DNA from: Xanthomarina sp035306605
GTDB taxonomy: Bacteria; Bacteroidota; Bacteroidia; Flavobacteriales; Flavobacteriaceae
Assembly (NCBI GenBank): GCA_035306605.1
Contig: DATGNR010000031.1
Length of the DNA stretch: 61,652 nt
Reading direction: 5' to 3' (one strand)
Both the position numbers and the translations under genes were made by a program. This document shows positions 1 through 8,229 of the stretch, one piece after another; within the stretch, counting starts at the first letter, position 1, and each line of letters begins with the position of its first letter. The notes under the pieces were generated by a model. That model ran no database searches. It was not told the DNA's origin and saw only the letters and a list, made by a program, of their open reading frames with translations.

Positions 1-1080
1 TGTAGACCAAGACATTTCAGAAACGTGAATTAGTCCTTCAACTCCTTCAGCTACTTCAATAAATGCACCGTAATCTGCAATTACAACCACTTTTCCTTTT
101 ACTTTGTCTCCAACTTTAATGTCTTCGCCAAGAGCATCCCAAGGATGTTTGCTTAATTGTTTTAAACCTAATTGGATTCTTGATTTATCTTCATCAAAAT
201 CAAGGATAACTACGTTTAATTTTTGATCTAACTCAACAATCTCGTTTGGATGGTTGATTCTAGACCAAGAAAGATCTGTAATGTGGATTAATCCATCTAC
301 ACCACCAAGGTCGATAAACACACCGTAAGAAGTAATGTTTTTAACAACACCTTCTAATACTTGTCCTTTTTCTAACTGACCAATAATTTCTTTCTTTTGT
401 TCTTCAATATCAGCTTCGATAAGAGCTTTATGAGATACAACCACGTTTTTAAATTCATGGTTAATTTTAACCACTTTAAATTCCATTGTTTTGTTAACGT
501 ATTGATCGTAATCTCTAATTGGCTTAACGTCGATTTGAGATCCTGGTAAGAATGCTTCAATTCCGAAAACATCTACAATCATACCACCTTTAGTTCTGCA
601 TTTAACAAAACCATTAACGATTTCACCATTATCATGCGCTGCGTTAACACGGTCCCAAGCTTTAATTACACGAGCTTTTCTGTGAGATAATATTAATTGA
701 CCAGTTGCGTCTTCACGAACATCGATTAATACTTCTACTTTATCTCCTACTTTTAAGTTTGGATTGTAACGGAATTCGTTTAATGAAATAACACCTTCAG
801 ATTTAGCGTTGATGTCAATAATAGCATCACGATCTGTAATGTGAATAACTACTCCTTCAACAACTTCATCATCTAAAGTGTCAACGAAATTTTCAGTTAC
901 TAATTTTTCAAATTCTTTTAATTGAGTATCATCAACCTCATCAATACCTTCTTGGTAGTTGTGCCAATTGAACTCTTTTAAGAATTTTTCTGGATTTGCT
1001 TGAGCTTCAGATACTACTGGAGCCTCTACTGCTGTTGCTTCAGTTGCTTCAACCTCAGCTTGTTTTGCTTTTTCAGCCAT
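1..1080 (-). CDS. rpsA: 30S ribosomal protein S1, 3' part missing
   Basis: The product binds mRNA on the 30S subunit and helps load leaders that lack a strong Shine-Dalgarno site, which matters in Bacteroidota. The 360 visible residues begin MAEKAKQAEVEA, an acidic Ala/Glu-rich start typical of Bacteroidota S1. At least four S1 (OB-fold) repeats follow: one starting near residue 70, a second, a third containing SYGVFIDLGGVDGLIHITDLSW, and a fourth (DYGAFIEVAEGVEGLIHVSEMSW) cut by the window edge. The gene runs off position 1, so the C-terminal repeats are not visible. The ATG at 1080 is preceded by a leader of about 165 nt with strong hairpins and a TAATTTTG promoter box. The family assignment is certain. 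Confidence 0.96.
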   Translation of the reverse strand, partial: MAEKAKQAEVEATEATAVEAPVVSEAQANPEKFLKEFNWHNYQEGIDEVDDTQLKEFEKLVTENFVDTLDDEVVEGVVIHITDRDAIIDINAKSEGVISLNEFRYNPNLKVGDKVEVLIDVREDATGQLILSHRKARVIKAWDRVNAAHDNGEIVNGFVKCRTKGGMIVDVFGIEAFLPGSQIDVKPIRDYDQYVNKTMEFKVVKINHEFKNVVVSHKALIEADIEEQKKEIIGQLEKGQVLEGVVKNITSYGVFIDLGGVDGLIHITDLSWSRINHPNEIVELDQKLNVVILDFDEDKSRIQLGLKQLSKHPWDALGEDIKVGDKVKGKVVVIADYGAFIEVAEGVEGLIHVSEMSWST

Positions 1081-1094
1081 TTAATAAATGTTAA

Positions 1095-1140
1095 TAATGT
1101 TTTACAAGATTTTCAGTTTTATGAACTTGTAAGAACATTA
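1095..1140 (-). promoter_or_regulatory. Strong stem-loop in the rpsA leader
   Basis: The arms at 1095-1108 (TAATGTTTTACAAG) and 1126-1140 (CTTGTAAGAACATTA) pair over 14 bp, with a single bulged base at 1133 and a 17-nt loop. The hairpin ends 14 nt before the rpsA ATG. It has no T-tract, so it is not a terminator. The pairing is seen directly; a role in translational autoregulation by S1 is inference. Confidence 0.6.
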
Positions 1141-1250
1141 TGTTTTGTATCCTGTGTTGTTTCAGAAATTTTAAGCAAATAACACACAGAAGTGTTAGTT
1201 TAAATTTATTTCAGTCCCTTTTAATTTCTGACTCTCTGCTAAAAGGAGTG

Positions 1251-1258
1251 CAAAATTA
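1251..1258 (-). promoter_or_regulatory. Probable rpsA promoter -7 box
   Basis: On the minus strand this reads TAATTTTG, matching the Bacteroidota -7 consensus TAnnTTTG. The matching -33 element is weak. It implies a leader of about 165 nt before rpsA. Confidence 0.45.
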
Positions 1259-1306
1259 ATGATTTTGATTAAAATAACCTAATGTATTTTTCTAAAAATT
1301 AAAGCT

Positions 1307-2002
1307 TTAGTTGTTTTCTTTTAACTTAGCCTCAACAAGTTGCAGAATTTTATTAAATTGTTGATCTAAAGTCATGTTGGAATTATCAATTTCTATAGCA
1401 TCATCTGCCTTAAAAAGCGGAGAGTCTTCTCTATTTGAATCTATAAAATCGCGTTCTTGAACATTGTGCAGCACATCTTCGTAAGATACATTTTCACCTT
1501 TTGAAATTAGTTCTTGATACCTTCTGATTGCTCGTGTTTCGGCAGAAGCCGTCATAAATAACTTAAGTTCGGCATTTGGAAACACTACAGTTCCAATATC
1601 TCTACCATCCATTACAATTCCCTTGTTTTCACCAAGTTCATGCTGCTGCTTGACAAGTTGCTTTCTAACTTCGGATATTTTAGCTATTTGGCTAACAAAA
1701 CCAGACACCTCTAAGGACCTAATTTCCTTCTCTATATTAACTCCATTTAAATATACTTCTGAAAACCCTAATTTTGGATTGAATTTAAAGCTTATTTCAA
1801 GTCCTTTTAAATTATTTATTAAAGCTTCTTTGTCAAACTGTTCTTGACTTATAAACCCTTTTTGCATAGCAAACCAAGTAACAGCGCGATACATAGCTCC
1901 AGAGTCAACATAAATATATCCTAGATGTTTGGCTAATTGTTTGGCGACAGTACTTTTCCCTGTAGAAGAAAATCCGTCGATTGCTATGGTTATTTTATTC
2001 AT
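1307..2002 (-). CDS. cmk: (d)CMP kinase
   Basis: Cytidylate kinase phosphorylates CMP and dCMP with ATP in cytoplasmic nucleotide salvage and synthesis. With the start at 2002 the protein is 231 residues, the usual size, and begins MNKITIAIDGFSSTGKST, placing the P-loop at residues 10-18. Also visible are DSGAMYRAVTWF (substrate site) and VMDGRDIGTVVFPNAELKLF, a family signature. The frame is open for seven codons further upstream (to 2023), but those residues (MPLQLIY) do not belong to the family, so I chose the inner ATG. It lies about 110 nt downstream of porQ on the same strand, the usual Bacteroidota porQ-cmk arrangement. Confidence 0.95.
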   Translation of the reverse strand: MNKITIAIDGFSSTGKSTVAKQLAKHLGYIYVDSGAMYRAVTWFAMQKGFISQEQFDKEALINNLKGLEISFKFNPKLGFSEVYLNGVNIEKEIRSLEVSGFVSQIAKISEVRKQLVKQQHELGENKGIVMDGRDIGTVVFPNAELKLFMTASAETRAIRRYQELISKGENVSYEDVLHNVQERDFIDSNREDSPLFKADDAIEIDNSNMTLDQQFNKILQLVEAKLKENN

Positions 2003-2114
2003 ATATATTAATTGAAGTGGCAAAACTACTTAAAAATCTCAAAGGAAGTAAAGGAATTATACTTATTGATTTAAAATTACTTTAAGTGGTGAAAATTTAA
2101 ATTAATTAAGATGT

Positions 2115-3134
2115 TTAGCGTAAATCTAATTGTAGTCCAAAAAAGCTAGCATTAGCTGCACTTGTATACCTAGCGTGCGTAAAACTAAAGCGCAGTTTGT
2201 TTAGCTTCAAACCGAATCCGGCTGAAATACCTGAAAAATTACGTTGATCTAGTATTTTAAGTTCTTGTCCTCGTCTAAAGTTATATCCTAAACGAATATT
2301 AAATGCTCCTTCAGGAAATAATTCAGCTCCAACAATGGTGTGATTTAAAACATTATCGAAAAAGCCAACTTTTTCCTGTGTTTGATTACCTTCTAAATCG
2401 GTTTCGGCTCGAGCGGGATTTGATACTGAAATAGGCCATTTTTGTAAGTTCTCAAAAGTTAAATGCCAGCGAATTGGCACATTCTCTAAGGTTTGAGACA
2501 TACCAAAAGCCACTTCCAAAGGTAAAGGTTCATTTAATCCTGCATAGGTTGTAATCTGTACACCAGCATTTCTAACCACCAAAGTGGCTTGAAATTCTAA
2601 ATCTTCGTTTATATAAATAAGTCCAGCATCTATAGCTGCTCCAAAGGAACTATACTGTTCTAATTTCGATGTTATTAATTTAACATTTCCACCAATATAG
2701 AAATCAGAAAAACCTAATTGCGTTGCATATCCAAAAGAAACCGCCGCTTCATTACCAGTAAATGATCCTGTAGAATTTCCATCTTCATCGTAACCATCAA
2801 AACTCCCGTAATTAATGTAATTAACCCCCATGTGGAACGTTTTCGTTCTTCTGTCCCAAGTATATGCATAAGCTGCTGTTCCGTAGCTAATGCCTCCTAA
2901 ATAACTGGTGTAGTTTAGTGCTAATTGATTATCCATCTCTGGATTTATAGTAGCTGGATTAGTAAGACCTTGTGTAACATCGTAATCCACATTAGTAAAG
3001 ACTTTTCCACCTAAAGCAGCTTGTCTAGGAGACGATACGAGATTAAGAAACTGATATGTTGTTTCACCACCAATTTGAGCAGAAACAAAAGTGCTGAGTA
3101 GTAATATTAAAACTATCGAGATTTTCTTAAACAT
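2115..3134 (-). CDS. porQ: Type IX secretion system protein PorQ
   Basis: This is an outer-membrane beta-barrel-like protein of the T9SS. Members of the family retain or organise the system that attaches exported proteins at the cell surface. The 339-residue product has a signal peptide ending near SAQIGGE, followed by the family hallmark ETTYQFLNLVSSPRQAALGGK, then barrel-type alternating segments and a C-terminus in strand form (FFGLQLDLR). PorQ and cmk are commonly adjacent in Bacteroidota, as here. The presence of a T9SS-sorted substrate gene at 15.5-17.7 kb fits. It is separated from lon upstream by a terminator, so it probably has its own promoter. The name is assigned by recognised sequence signature. 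Confidence 0.9.
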   Translation of the reverse strand: MFKKISIVLILLLSTFVSAQIGGETTYQFLNLVSSPRQAALGGKVFTNVDYDVTQGLTNPATINPEMDNQLALNYTSYLGGISYGTAAYAYTWDRRTKTFHMGVNYINYGSFDGYDEDGNSTGSFTGNEAAVSFGYATQLGFSDFYIGGNVKLITSKLEQYSSFGAAIDAGLIYINEDLEFQATLVVRNAGVQITTYAGLNEPLPLEVAFGMSQTLENVPIRWHLTFENLQKWPISVSNPARAETDLEGNQTQEKVGFFDNVLNHTIVGAELFPEGAFNIRLGYNFRRGQELKILDQRNFSGISAGFGLKLNKLRFSFTHARYTSAANASFFGLQLDLR

Positions 3135-3201
3135 ACATGTGAATCGTAATGCGATCTATCTATAAACGGATGCAAGTATAATTTATTTTTAAATGATAAA
3201 A

Positions 3202-3229
3202 AAAACCTCGAATATAAATTCGAGGTTTT
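3202..3229 (-). terminator. Rho-independent terminator after lon
   Basis: AAAACCTCGAAT at 3202-3213 pairs perfectly with ATTCGAGGTTTT at 3218-3229 around an ATAA loop. The minus-strand T-run ends the lon transcript before porQ. Confidence 0.85.
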
Positions 3230-3252
3230 GTTACATTTTAATGCTAATTTAC

Positions 3253-5703
3253 TTAAAGTTTTTTCGCATTTACCACTTTTTGATTGGTTATTGCTATTTT
3301 AATAACTTCACTCATGTCTGAAACATAGTGAAAAGTCAAACCTTTTAAATATTCTGGTTTAATTTCTTCTATATCTCTTCTATTTTCTTCGCAAAGTAGA
3401 ATTTCTTTAATTCTTGCTCGTTTGGCTGCCAAGATTTTCTCCTTAATTCCTCCAACTGGAAGAACTTTTCCTCTTAAGGTAATTTCCCCTGTCATAGCCA
3501 AACTCTTCTTTACCTTCTTTTGAGTAAATAAAGATACCAAAGAAGTTAACATAGTTACTCCTGCACTTGGTCCGTCCTTGGGAGTTGCACCTTCTGGCAC
3601 GTGAATATGAACATTATATTTTTCAAAAATATCCGGATCTATACCTAAGTCCTTAGCATTAGCTTTTATAAATTCCATAGCAATGGTTGCCGACTCCTTC
3701 ATTACGGTTCCAAGATTCCCTGTAATGGTTAAGGTGCCTTTACCTTTAGACAAAATGGATTCAATAAATAGGATATCACCTCCTACCCTTGTCCAAGCCA
3801 ACCCTGTAACAACACCTGCTACATTATTGTTTTCGTACTTATCGCGTTCTAGTTTTGGTCCACCTAAAATCTCTATAATATCCTCGTTAGAAATTTTGAT
3901 ATTATATTCTTCTTCCATGGCAATGTTTTTAGCTGCATAACGTACCATTTTGGCAATTTGCTTCTCTAAACCACGAACTCCTGATTCTCTAGTATAACCT
4001 TCAACTATTTTTTCCAATTGAGGTTTAGCTATTTTCAAATCCATATCGGTTAAACCATGTTCTGACAATTGTTTTGGAAGTAAATGACGTTTGGATATTT
4101 CTACTTTCTCTTCAATTGTATAACCAGTAACATTAATTATTTCCATTCTATCTAACAAAGCTGGCTGAATGGTCGATAAACTATTACAAGTGGCAATAAA
4201 CATAACTTTGGACAAGTCGTAACCCATTTCCAAGAAATTATCATGAAACTCGCTATTTTGCTCTGGATCTAATACCTCTAACATTGCAGAAGATGGATCT
4301 CCTTGATGCGAATTTGAAAGCTTATCTATTTCATCTAAAACAAAAACCGGATTAGAAGTGCCTGCTTTTTTAAGGTTTTGAATGATACGTCCAGGCATAG
4401 CACCAATATAGGTTTTTCTATGACCTCTAATTTCAGCCTCATCACGTAAGCCTCCTAAGGACATACGCACATATTCTCTACCTAAAGCTTCTGCCACAGA
4501 TTTACCCAAGGAAGTTTTACCAACCCCTGGAGGTCCATAAAGACATAAAATTGGCGACTTCATGTCGTTACGTAATTTAATAACAGCTAGATATTCAATA
4601 ATACGTTTTTTAACATCATCTAAACCGTAATGATCTCTATCTAAAATACGTTTAGCACGTTTTAAATCGAACTTATCTTTGCTATACTCATTCCAAGGTA
4701 AATCTAAAAATAAATCAAGGTAGTTACGTTGAATAGAATATTCCGCAACTTGAGGGTTCATTCGTTGCATTTTAGAAATTTCCTTATTAAAATGCTCTGC
4801 AACTTTCTCGCTCCATTTTTTAGTTTTCGCACGAATTTTCATTTCCTCCAATTCCTGGTCATGACTTACACCGCCAAGTTCCTCTTGAATGGTTTTCATT
4901 TGTTGATGAAGAAAATATTCGCGTTGTTGTTGGTTCATATCACTTTGAACCTTCAACTGAATATCATTTCTTAAAGCCAACTTTTGAAACTCAATATTCA
5001 TGAACTTTAAGGTTGATAATGCTCTTTCCTTTAGGTCGTTTATTTCTAATAAAGACTGTTTTTCTTGAACCGAAAGATTCATATTAGACGAAACAAAATT
5101 TATTAAAAACGAGTTACTTTCAATGTTTTTAATAGCGAATGAAGCTTCACTTGGAATATTTGGGCTGTCTTTTATAATTTGAAGCGCTAAATCTTTAATA
5201 GAATCTACAATGGCTTCAAACTCCTTATTTTTAACAGCCGGCCTTACCTCTGGAACCTCACTAATGGTAGCCGTCATATATGGTTCTTCAGTTACTACCT
5301 CGTCTACTTTGAACCTTTTTTTACCTTGAATAATTACGGTGGTATTACCATCAGGCATTTTTAATACGCGTAATATTCTAGCTACCGTACCTGTTTCATG
5401 GATGTCAGCTCCAGTTGGATCTTCTACCTCTTCATCTTTTTGTGCTACTACACCAATTACCTTACTCCCTTTATTGGCATCATCAATTAACTTGATAGAT
5501 TTATCTCTACCCGCTGTAATAGGAATAACTACCCCAGGAAACAAAACTGTGTTTCTTAATGATAAAATAGGTAGCGTATTTGGTAATTCCTCGTTTGATA
5601 TTGCTTCTTCGTCTTCAGGTGTCATTAAAGGAATTAATTCTGAATTTTCATCAAACTCCTGAAGTGACAAACTGTCAAGACTAAATAAATCTCTTTTCTT
5701 CAT
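3253..5703 (-). CDS. lon: ATP-dependent Lon protease
   Basis: Lon is a cytoplasmic AAA+ serine protease that degrades misfolded and regulatory proteins. The 816-residue product has an N-terminal substrate-binding domain (LPILSLRNTVLFPGVV near residue 45), a coiled middle, a Walker A box GPPGVGKTS near 389, Walker B FVLDEIDKL, and a C-terminal protease domain with the catalytic Ser in DGPSAGVTM near 713 and Lys in GGIKEK near 753. All key residues are intact and the length is normal for the family. It lies alone between a divergent sigma-factor remnant and a good terminator at 3202-3229. Confidence 0.97.
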   Translation of the reverse strand: MKKRDLFSLDSLSLQEFDENSELIPLMTPEDEEAISNEELPNTLPILSLRNTVLFPGVVIPITAGRDKSIKLIDDANKGSKVIGVVAQKDEEVEDPTGADIHETGTVARILRVLKMPDGNTTVIIQGKKRFKVDEVVTEEPYMTATISEVPEVRPAVKNKEFEAIVDSIKDLALQIIKDSPNIPSEASFAIKNIESNSFLINFVSSNMNLSVQEKQSLLEINDLKERALSTLKFMNIEFQKLALRNDIQLKVQSDMNQQQREYFLHQQMKTIQEELGGVSHDQELEEMKIRAKTKKWSEKVAEHFNKEISKMQRMNPQVAEYSIQRNYLDLFLDLPWNEYSKDKFDLKRAKRILDRDHYGLDDVKKRIIEYLAVIKLRNDMKSPILCLYGPPGVGKTSLGKSVAEALGREYVRMSLGGLRDEAEIRGHRKTYIGAMPGRIIQNLKKAGTSNPVFVLDEIDKLSNSHQGDPSSAMLEVLDPEQNSEFHDNFLEMGYDLSKVMFIATCNSLSTIQPALLDRMEIINVTGYTIEEKVEISKRHLLPKQLSEHGLTDMDLKIAKPQLEKIVEGYTRESGVRGLEKQIAKMVRYAAKNIAMEEEYNIKISNEDIIEILGGPKLERDKYENNNVAGVVTGLAWTRVGGDILFIESILSKGKGTLTITGNLGTVMKESATIAMEFIKANAKDLGIDPDIFEKYNVHIHVPEGATPKDGPSAGVTMLTSLVSLFTQKKVKKSLAMTGEITLRGKVLPVGGIKEKILAAKRARIKEILLCEENRRDIEEIKPEYLKGLTFHYVSDMSEVIKIAITNQKVVNAKKL

Positions 5704-5998
5704 ATTTTTTATTAAGTCATTCTGTCATTAATCTTGCTAAAAACAAAATGTATCTTTTATTTTTTATTTCTACAATAAATTACAAAATTCTAAATATCAA
5801 TTGATTACACTGTTAGTCAGAATTTCATCTTCTTCTAAAAGTCCAATTAATATGCCATACTCCACATCCACTCCAAAAAGTTTATTTGTTTTAATATAAT
5901 ATGTAAAATCTATCGTTTTTAAATTAAAATAAAATAATTTTATACAAACTGTAACAACTTAGCATCAACTACATCTTTTATTTAACAACCCCTAATAT

Positions 5999-6436
5999 TT
6001 GGTACTAACCCATCAAAATATTGAACAACTTATTTTGCTGTGCAAATCAGGAAACCAATTTGCGCAGTTAGAACTATACAACCGGTATTATAAAGCCATG
6101 TTTAATGTTGCCTATAGAATTGTTAAAAATAGATATGAAGCAGAAGACGTCATGCAGGAAGCTTTTCTACAAGCTTTTACAAAATTAGAAAGTCTACATG
6201 ATAATTCCTTTTTTGGAGCTTGGTTAAAACGGATTGTTATAAATAATAGTCTTCATCATTATAGAATAAACAGAAAACATGAAAACACCTCTTTTGATGA
6301 TATGAAATATATAATTGAAAGCGAGAACTTAGGAATAGGAATATATGAAGATTACGAGTTTACAAATTTAAAAGCCAAACAAGTTCTTGAAACCTTAAGT
6401 ACTTTAAAGGATAACCTTGACCTTACACCTTATTGA
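5999..6436 (+). pseudogene. ECF sigma factor, N-terminal part of a frameshifted gene
   Basis: This is the sigma-70 region 2 half of an extracytoplasmic-function sigma factor (YNRYYKAMFNVAYRIVKNRYEAEDVMQEAF). The frame ends early at TGA 6434-6436 after KDNLDLTPY. The +1 frame from 6417 continues with the expected region 4 (LTLHLIEGYDYEEIGSIL). Family members have about four residues between KDN and LTL that are missing here, so a deletion of about 11 nt is the simplest explanation; three CCTT copies at the site (6415-6430) suggest slippage. No ATG is available near the start: the frame opens at TTG 5999, right after a stop. The anti-sigma and DUF4097 genes downstream are intact. It could also be a sequencing error. 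Confidence 0.8.
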
Positions 6437-6557
6437 AGGGTACGATTACGAAGAAATTGGTAGTATTTTAAACATGAGTTATGCGAATTGCAGAACAACT
6501 ATTTCGAGGGGGAAAGAAAGCTTACGACAAAAATTATTTCATATATCAACCAATTAA
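6417..6557 (+). pseudogene. ECF sigma factor, region 4 fragment in the shifted frame
   Basis: Read from TTG 6417 in the +1 frame relative to the upstream fragment, the sequence gives LTLHLIEGYDYEEIGSILNM, then SYANCRTTISRGKESLRQKL and FHISTN, ending at TAA 6555-6557. This is the sigma region 4 helix-turn-helix of the same gene. It ends 10 nt before the anti-sigma start at 6568. Without region 2 it cannot form a working sigma factor unless the ribosome shifts frame. Confidence 0.78.
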
Positions 6558-6567
6558 AATATTAACT

Positions 6568-7125
6568 ATGAGCGCAGATAAAATAAACAAACTGTTTGAT
6601 GACTTAAAAAACACGTTTGATGTTGAAGAACCAAATTCTGGACATAGCCAACGTTTTTTAAACAAATTAAAGAGTCAATCAAACTCCAATGAAACTCCTA
6701 TTGCTTCTTCAGTTTACAAACTTTGGAAACCAATGGTTGGTATAGCAGCAGCCTTACTTTTACTAATGACTTTGGTTTTATCTAGCAAGAATTATAATAA
6801 AGTAAGGGATTTAGCAAATGTGTCTCCCGAAATGGAAAAAACACAAAGCTTCTTTGCAAATACTATATCCGTAGAATTAAAAAAGTTAGAAAATGAATCG
6901 CATCCAGAAGCAAAGAAAATTATAAGGGATGCCCTAATTCAAATTAAAAAACTAGAAGTAGTTTATGAACACCTAAAGGAAGATTTAACTAAAAGCGGAA
7001 ATGATAATCGGGTCATTTTTGCCATGATAAAAAACTTTCAAAGCAGAATTGATATTTTACAAAACACGCTATTACATATAGAAAACATAAAAAACCTAAC
7101 ACATGAAAAATACTCAAATATATAA
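6568..7125 (+). CDS. Putative anti-sigma factor, one transmembrane segment
   Basis: The 185-residue protein starts MSADKINKLFDDLKNTFDVEE. It has a polar cytoplasmic N-terminus, one membrane segment (PMVGIAAALLLLMTLVLSS, about residues 53-71), and a helical, charged C-terminal half that would lie outside the inner membrane. The frame is open 29 codons further upstream to 6481, but that stretch overlaps the sigma region 4 fragment, so the ATG at 6568 is preferred. The order sigma, single-pass protein, DUF4097 protein is a recurring Bacteroidota arrangement, which supports an anti-sigma role. No zinc-binding anti-sigma motif is visible. If the sigma gene is truly dead, this protein has lost its partner. 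Confidence 0.65.
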   Translation: MSADKINKLFDDLKNTFDVEEPNSGHSQRFLNKLKSQSNSNETPIASSVYKLWKPMVGIAAALLLLMTLVLSSKNYNKVRDLANVSPEMEKTQSFFANTISVELKKLENESHPEAKKIIRDALIQIKKLEVVYEHLKEDLTKSGNDNRVIFAMIKNFQSRIDILQNTLLHIENIKNLTHEKYSNI

Positions 7126-8206
7126 CCTCATTATACTTTTTTTGTTAATTCCAACTATTGGTTTTTCAAGCATAGATCCAAAAAAAGATTCAAATATCAG
7201 GGAAGAACATTCCAAGGAAAAAGTCATTCAAAAATCTTTTAACGTAAGCCCGAATGCCACTTTAAAAATTGATAATAGTTATGGAAACTTGGACATTATT
7301 ACATGGAAAGAAAATAGAATTGAAATTATGGTAACCATTACCACGAAAGGAAAGCATGAAGATAAAGTTCTAAACAAATTAGATGAAATATCGGTAAATT
7401 TTAGCGCAACCAATAGTCTTGTGTCTGCTAAAACAATTTTTAATAACAATAAATCTAAATCCTGGTGGAATTGGGACGGATATAGCAACGTAAACATGAC
7501 TATTAACTATGTAATTAAAATACCAATTACAAATTCTGTAGATTTAAGCAACGATTACGGAAGCATTAATTTAGGTAAACTTGAAGGACGAGCAACAATA
7601 AGTTGCGACTATGGAAAAATAACAACTAAAGAACTAATGGCGGATAACAACAAAATTAGTTTTGACTATACCTCAAACTGTTATTTTGAATTTATAAAAA
7701 GCGGTGAAATTAATGCTGATTATAGCGGATTTAATCTTGCTAAAGCAAAAAGCATCATGGTTAAAGCAGATTACACTACTTCTATAATTGAGACTGTAGA
7801 AGATATAAATTACGTTTGCGATTATGGTTCAATTAAAATTAAGAGAGCCAATAACATAACTGGTAATGGCGATTATTTAACTGTTTTAATTGGAGATGTA
7901 TATAAGAATGTAAATCTGAATGCAGATTATGGTTCTATAAAAATTGGAAATATGACGGCAAACGCGGGTAACATAAACATAAACTCCGATTACACCGGAA
8001 TTAAAATTGGTCATGAATCAAATTATCTCTTTAATTTCGAAATTGATTTAGAATATGCCTCTTTAGAAACTAGTGGCTTTCAATTTAATATAAAACGCGA
8101 AGAATCTGGAGAAAACTACTATACTGGTTTTTATGGTGAACCAAATTCCTCTAATTTTATAAAAATAAAATCAGATTACGGAAGTGTGTCTTTTATTAAA
8201 AATTAA
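7103..8206 (+). CDS. DUF4097 family secreted protein
   Basis: The 367-residue product has a signal peptide (MKNTQIYNLIILFLLIPTIG). Repeating short strands follow, of the type DYGSI/DYTS (DNSYGNLDI, SNDYGSINLG, CDYGKITT, ADYGSIKIG, SDYGSVSF), about 20-30 residues apart, giving the right-handed parallel beta-helix pattern of DUF4097. It overlaps the upstream putative anti-sigma gene by 23 nt, so the two are very likely co-translated. DUF4097 proteins often follow ECF sigma/anti-sigma pairs in Bacteroidota; their molecular function is not established. It ends 23 bp before the convergent MFS gene. Confidence 0.8.
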   Translation: MKNTQIYNLIILFLLIPTIGFSSIDPKKDSNIREEHSKEKVIQKSFNVSPNATLKIDNSYGNLDIITWKENRIEIMVTITTKGKHEDKVLNKLDEISVNFSATNSLVSAKTIFNNNKSKSWWNWDGYSNVNMTINYVIKIPITNSVDLSNDYGSINLGKLEGRATISCDYGKITTKELMADNNKISFDYTSNCYFEFIKSGEINADYSGFNLAKAKSIMVKADYTTSIIETVEDINYVCDYGSIKIKRANNITGNGDYLTVLIGDVYKNVNLNADYGSIKIGNMTANAGNININSDYTGIKIGHESNYLFNFEIDLEYASLETSGFQFNIKREESGENYYTGFYGEPNSSNFIKIKSDYGSVSFIKN

Positions 8207-8229
8207 CCAATCATAAAAATGTTTATTAT

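Noticed and set aside
5339..5662. 107-codon plus-strand frame opposite lon
   Set aside because: It lies wholly antisense to the conserved lon N-terminal domain and looks like no protein family; shadow frame.
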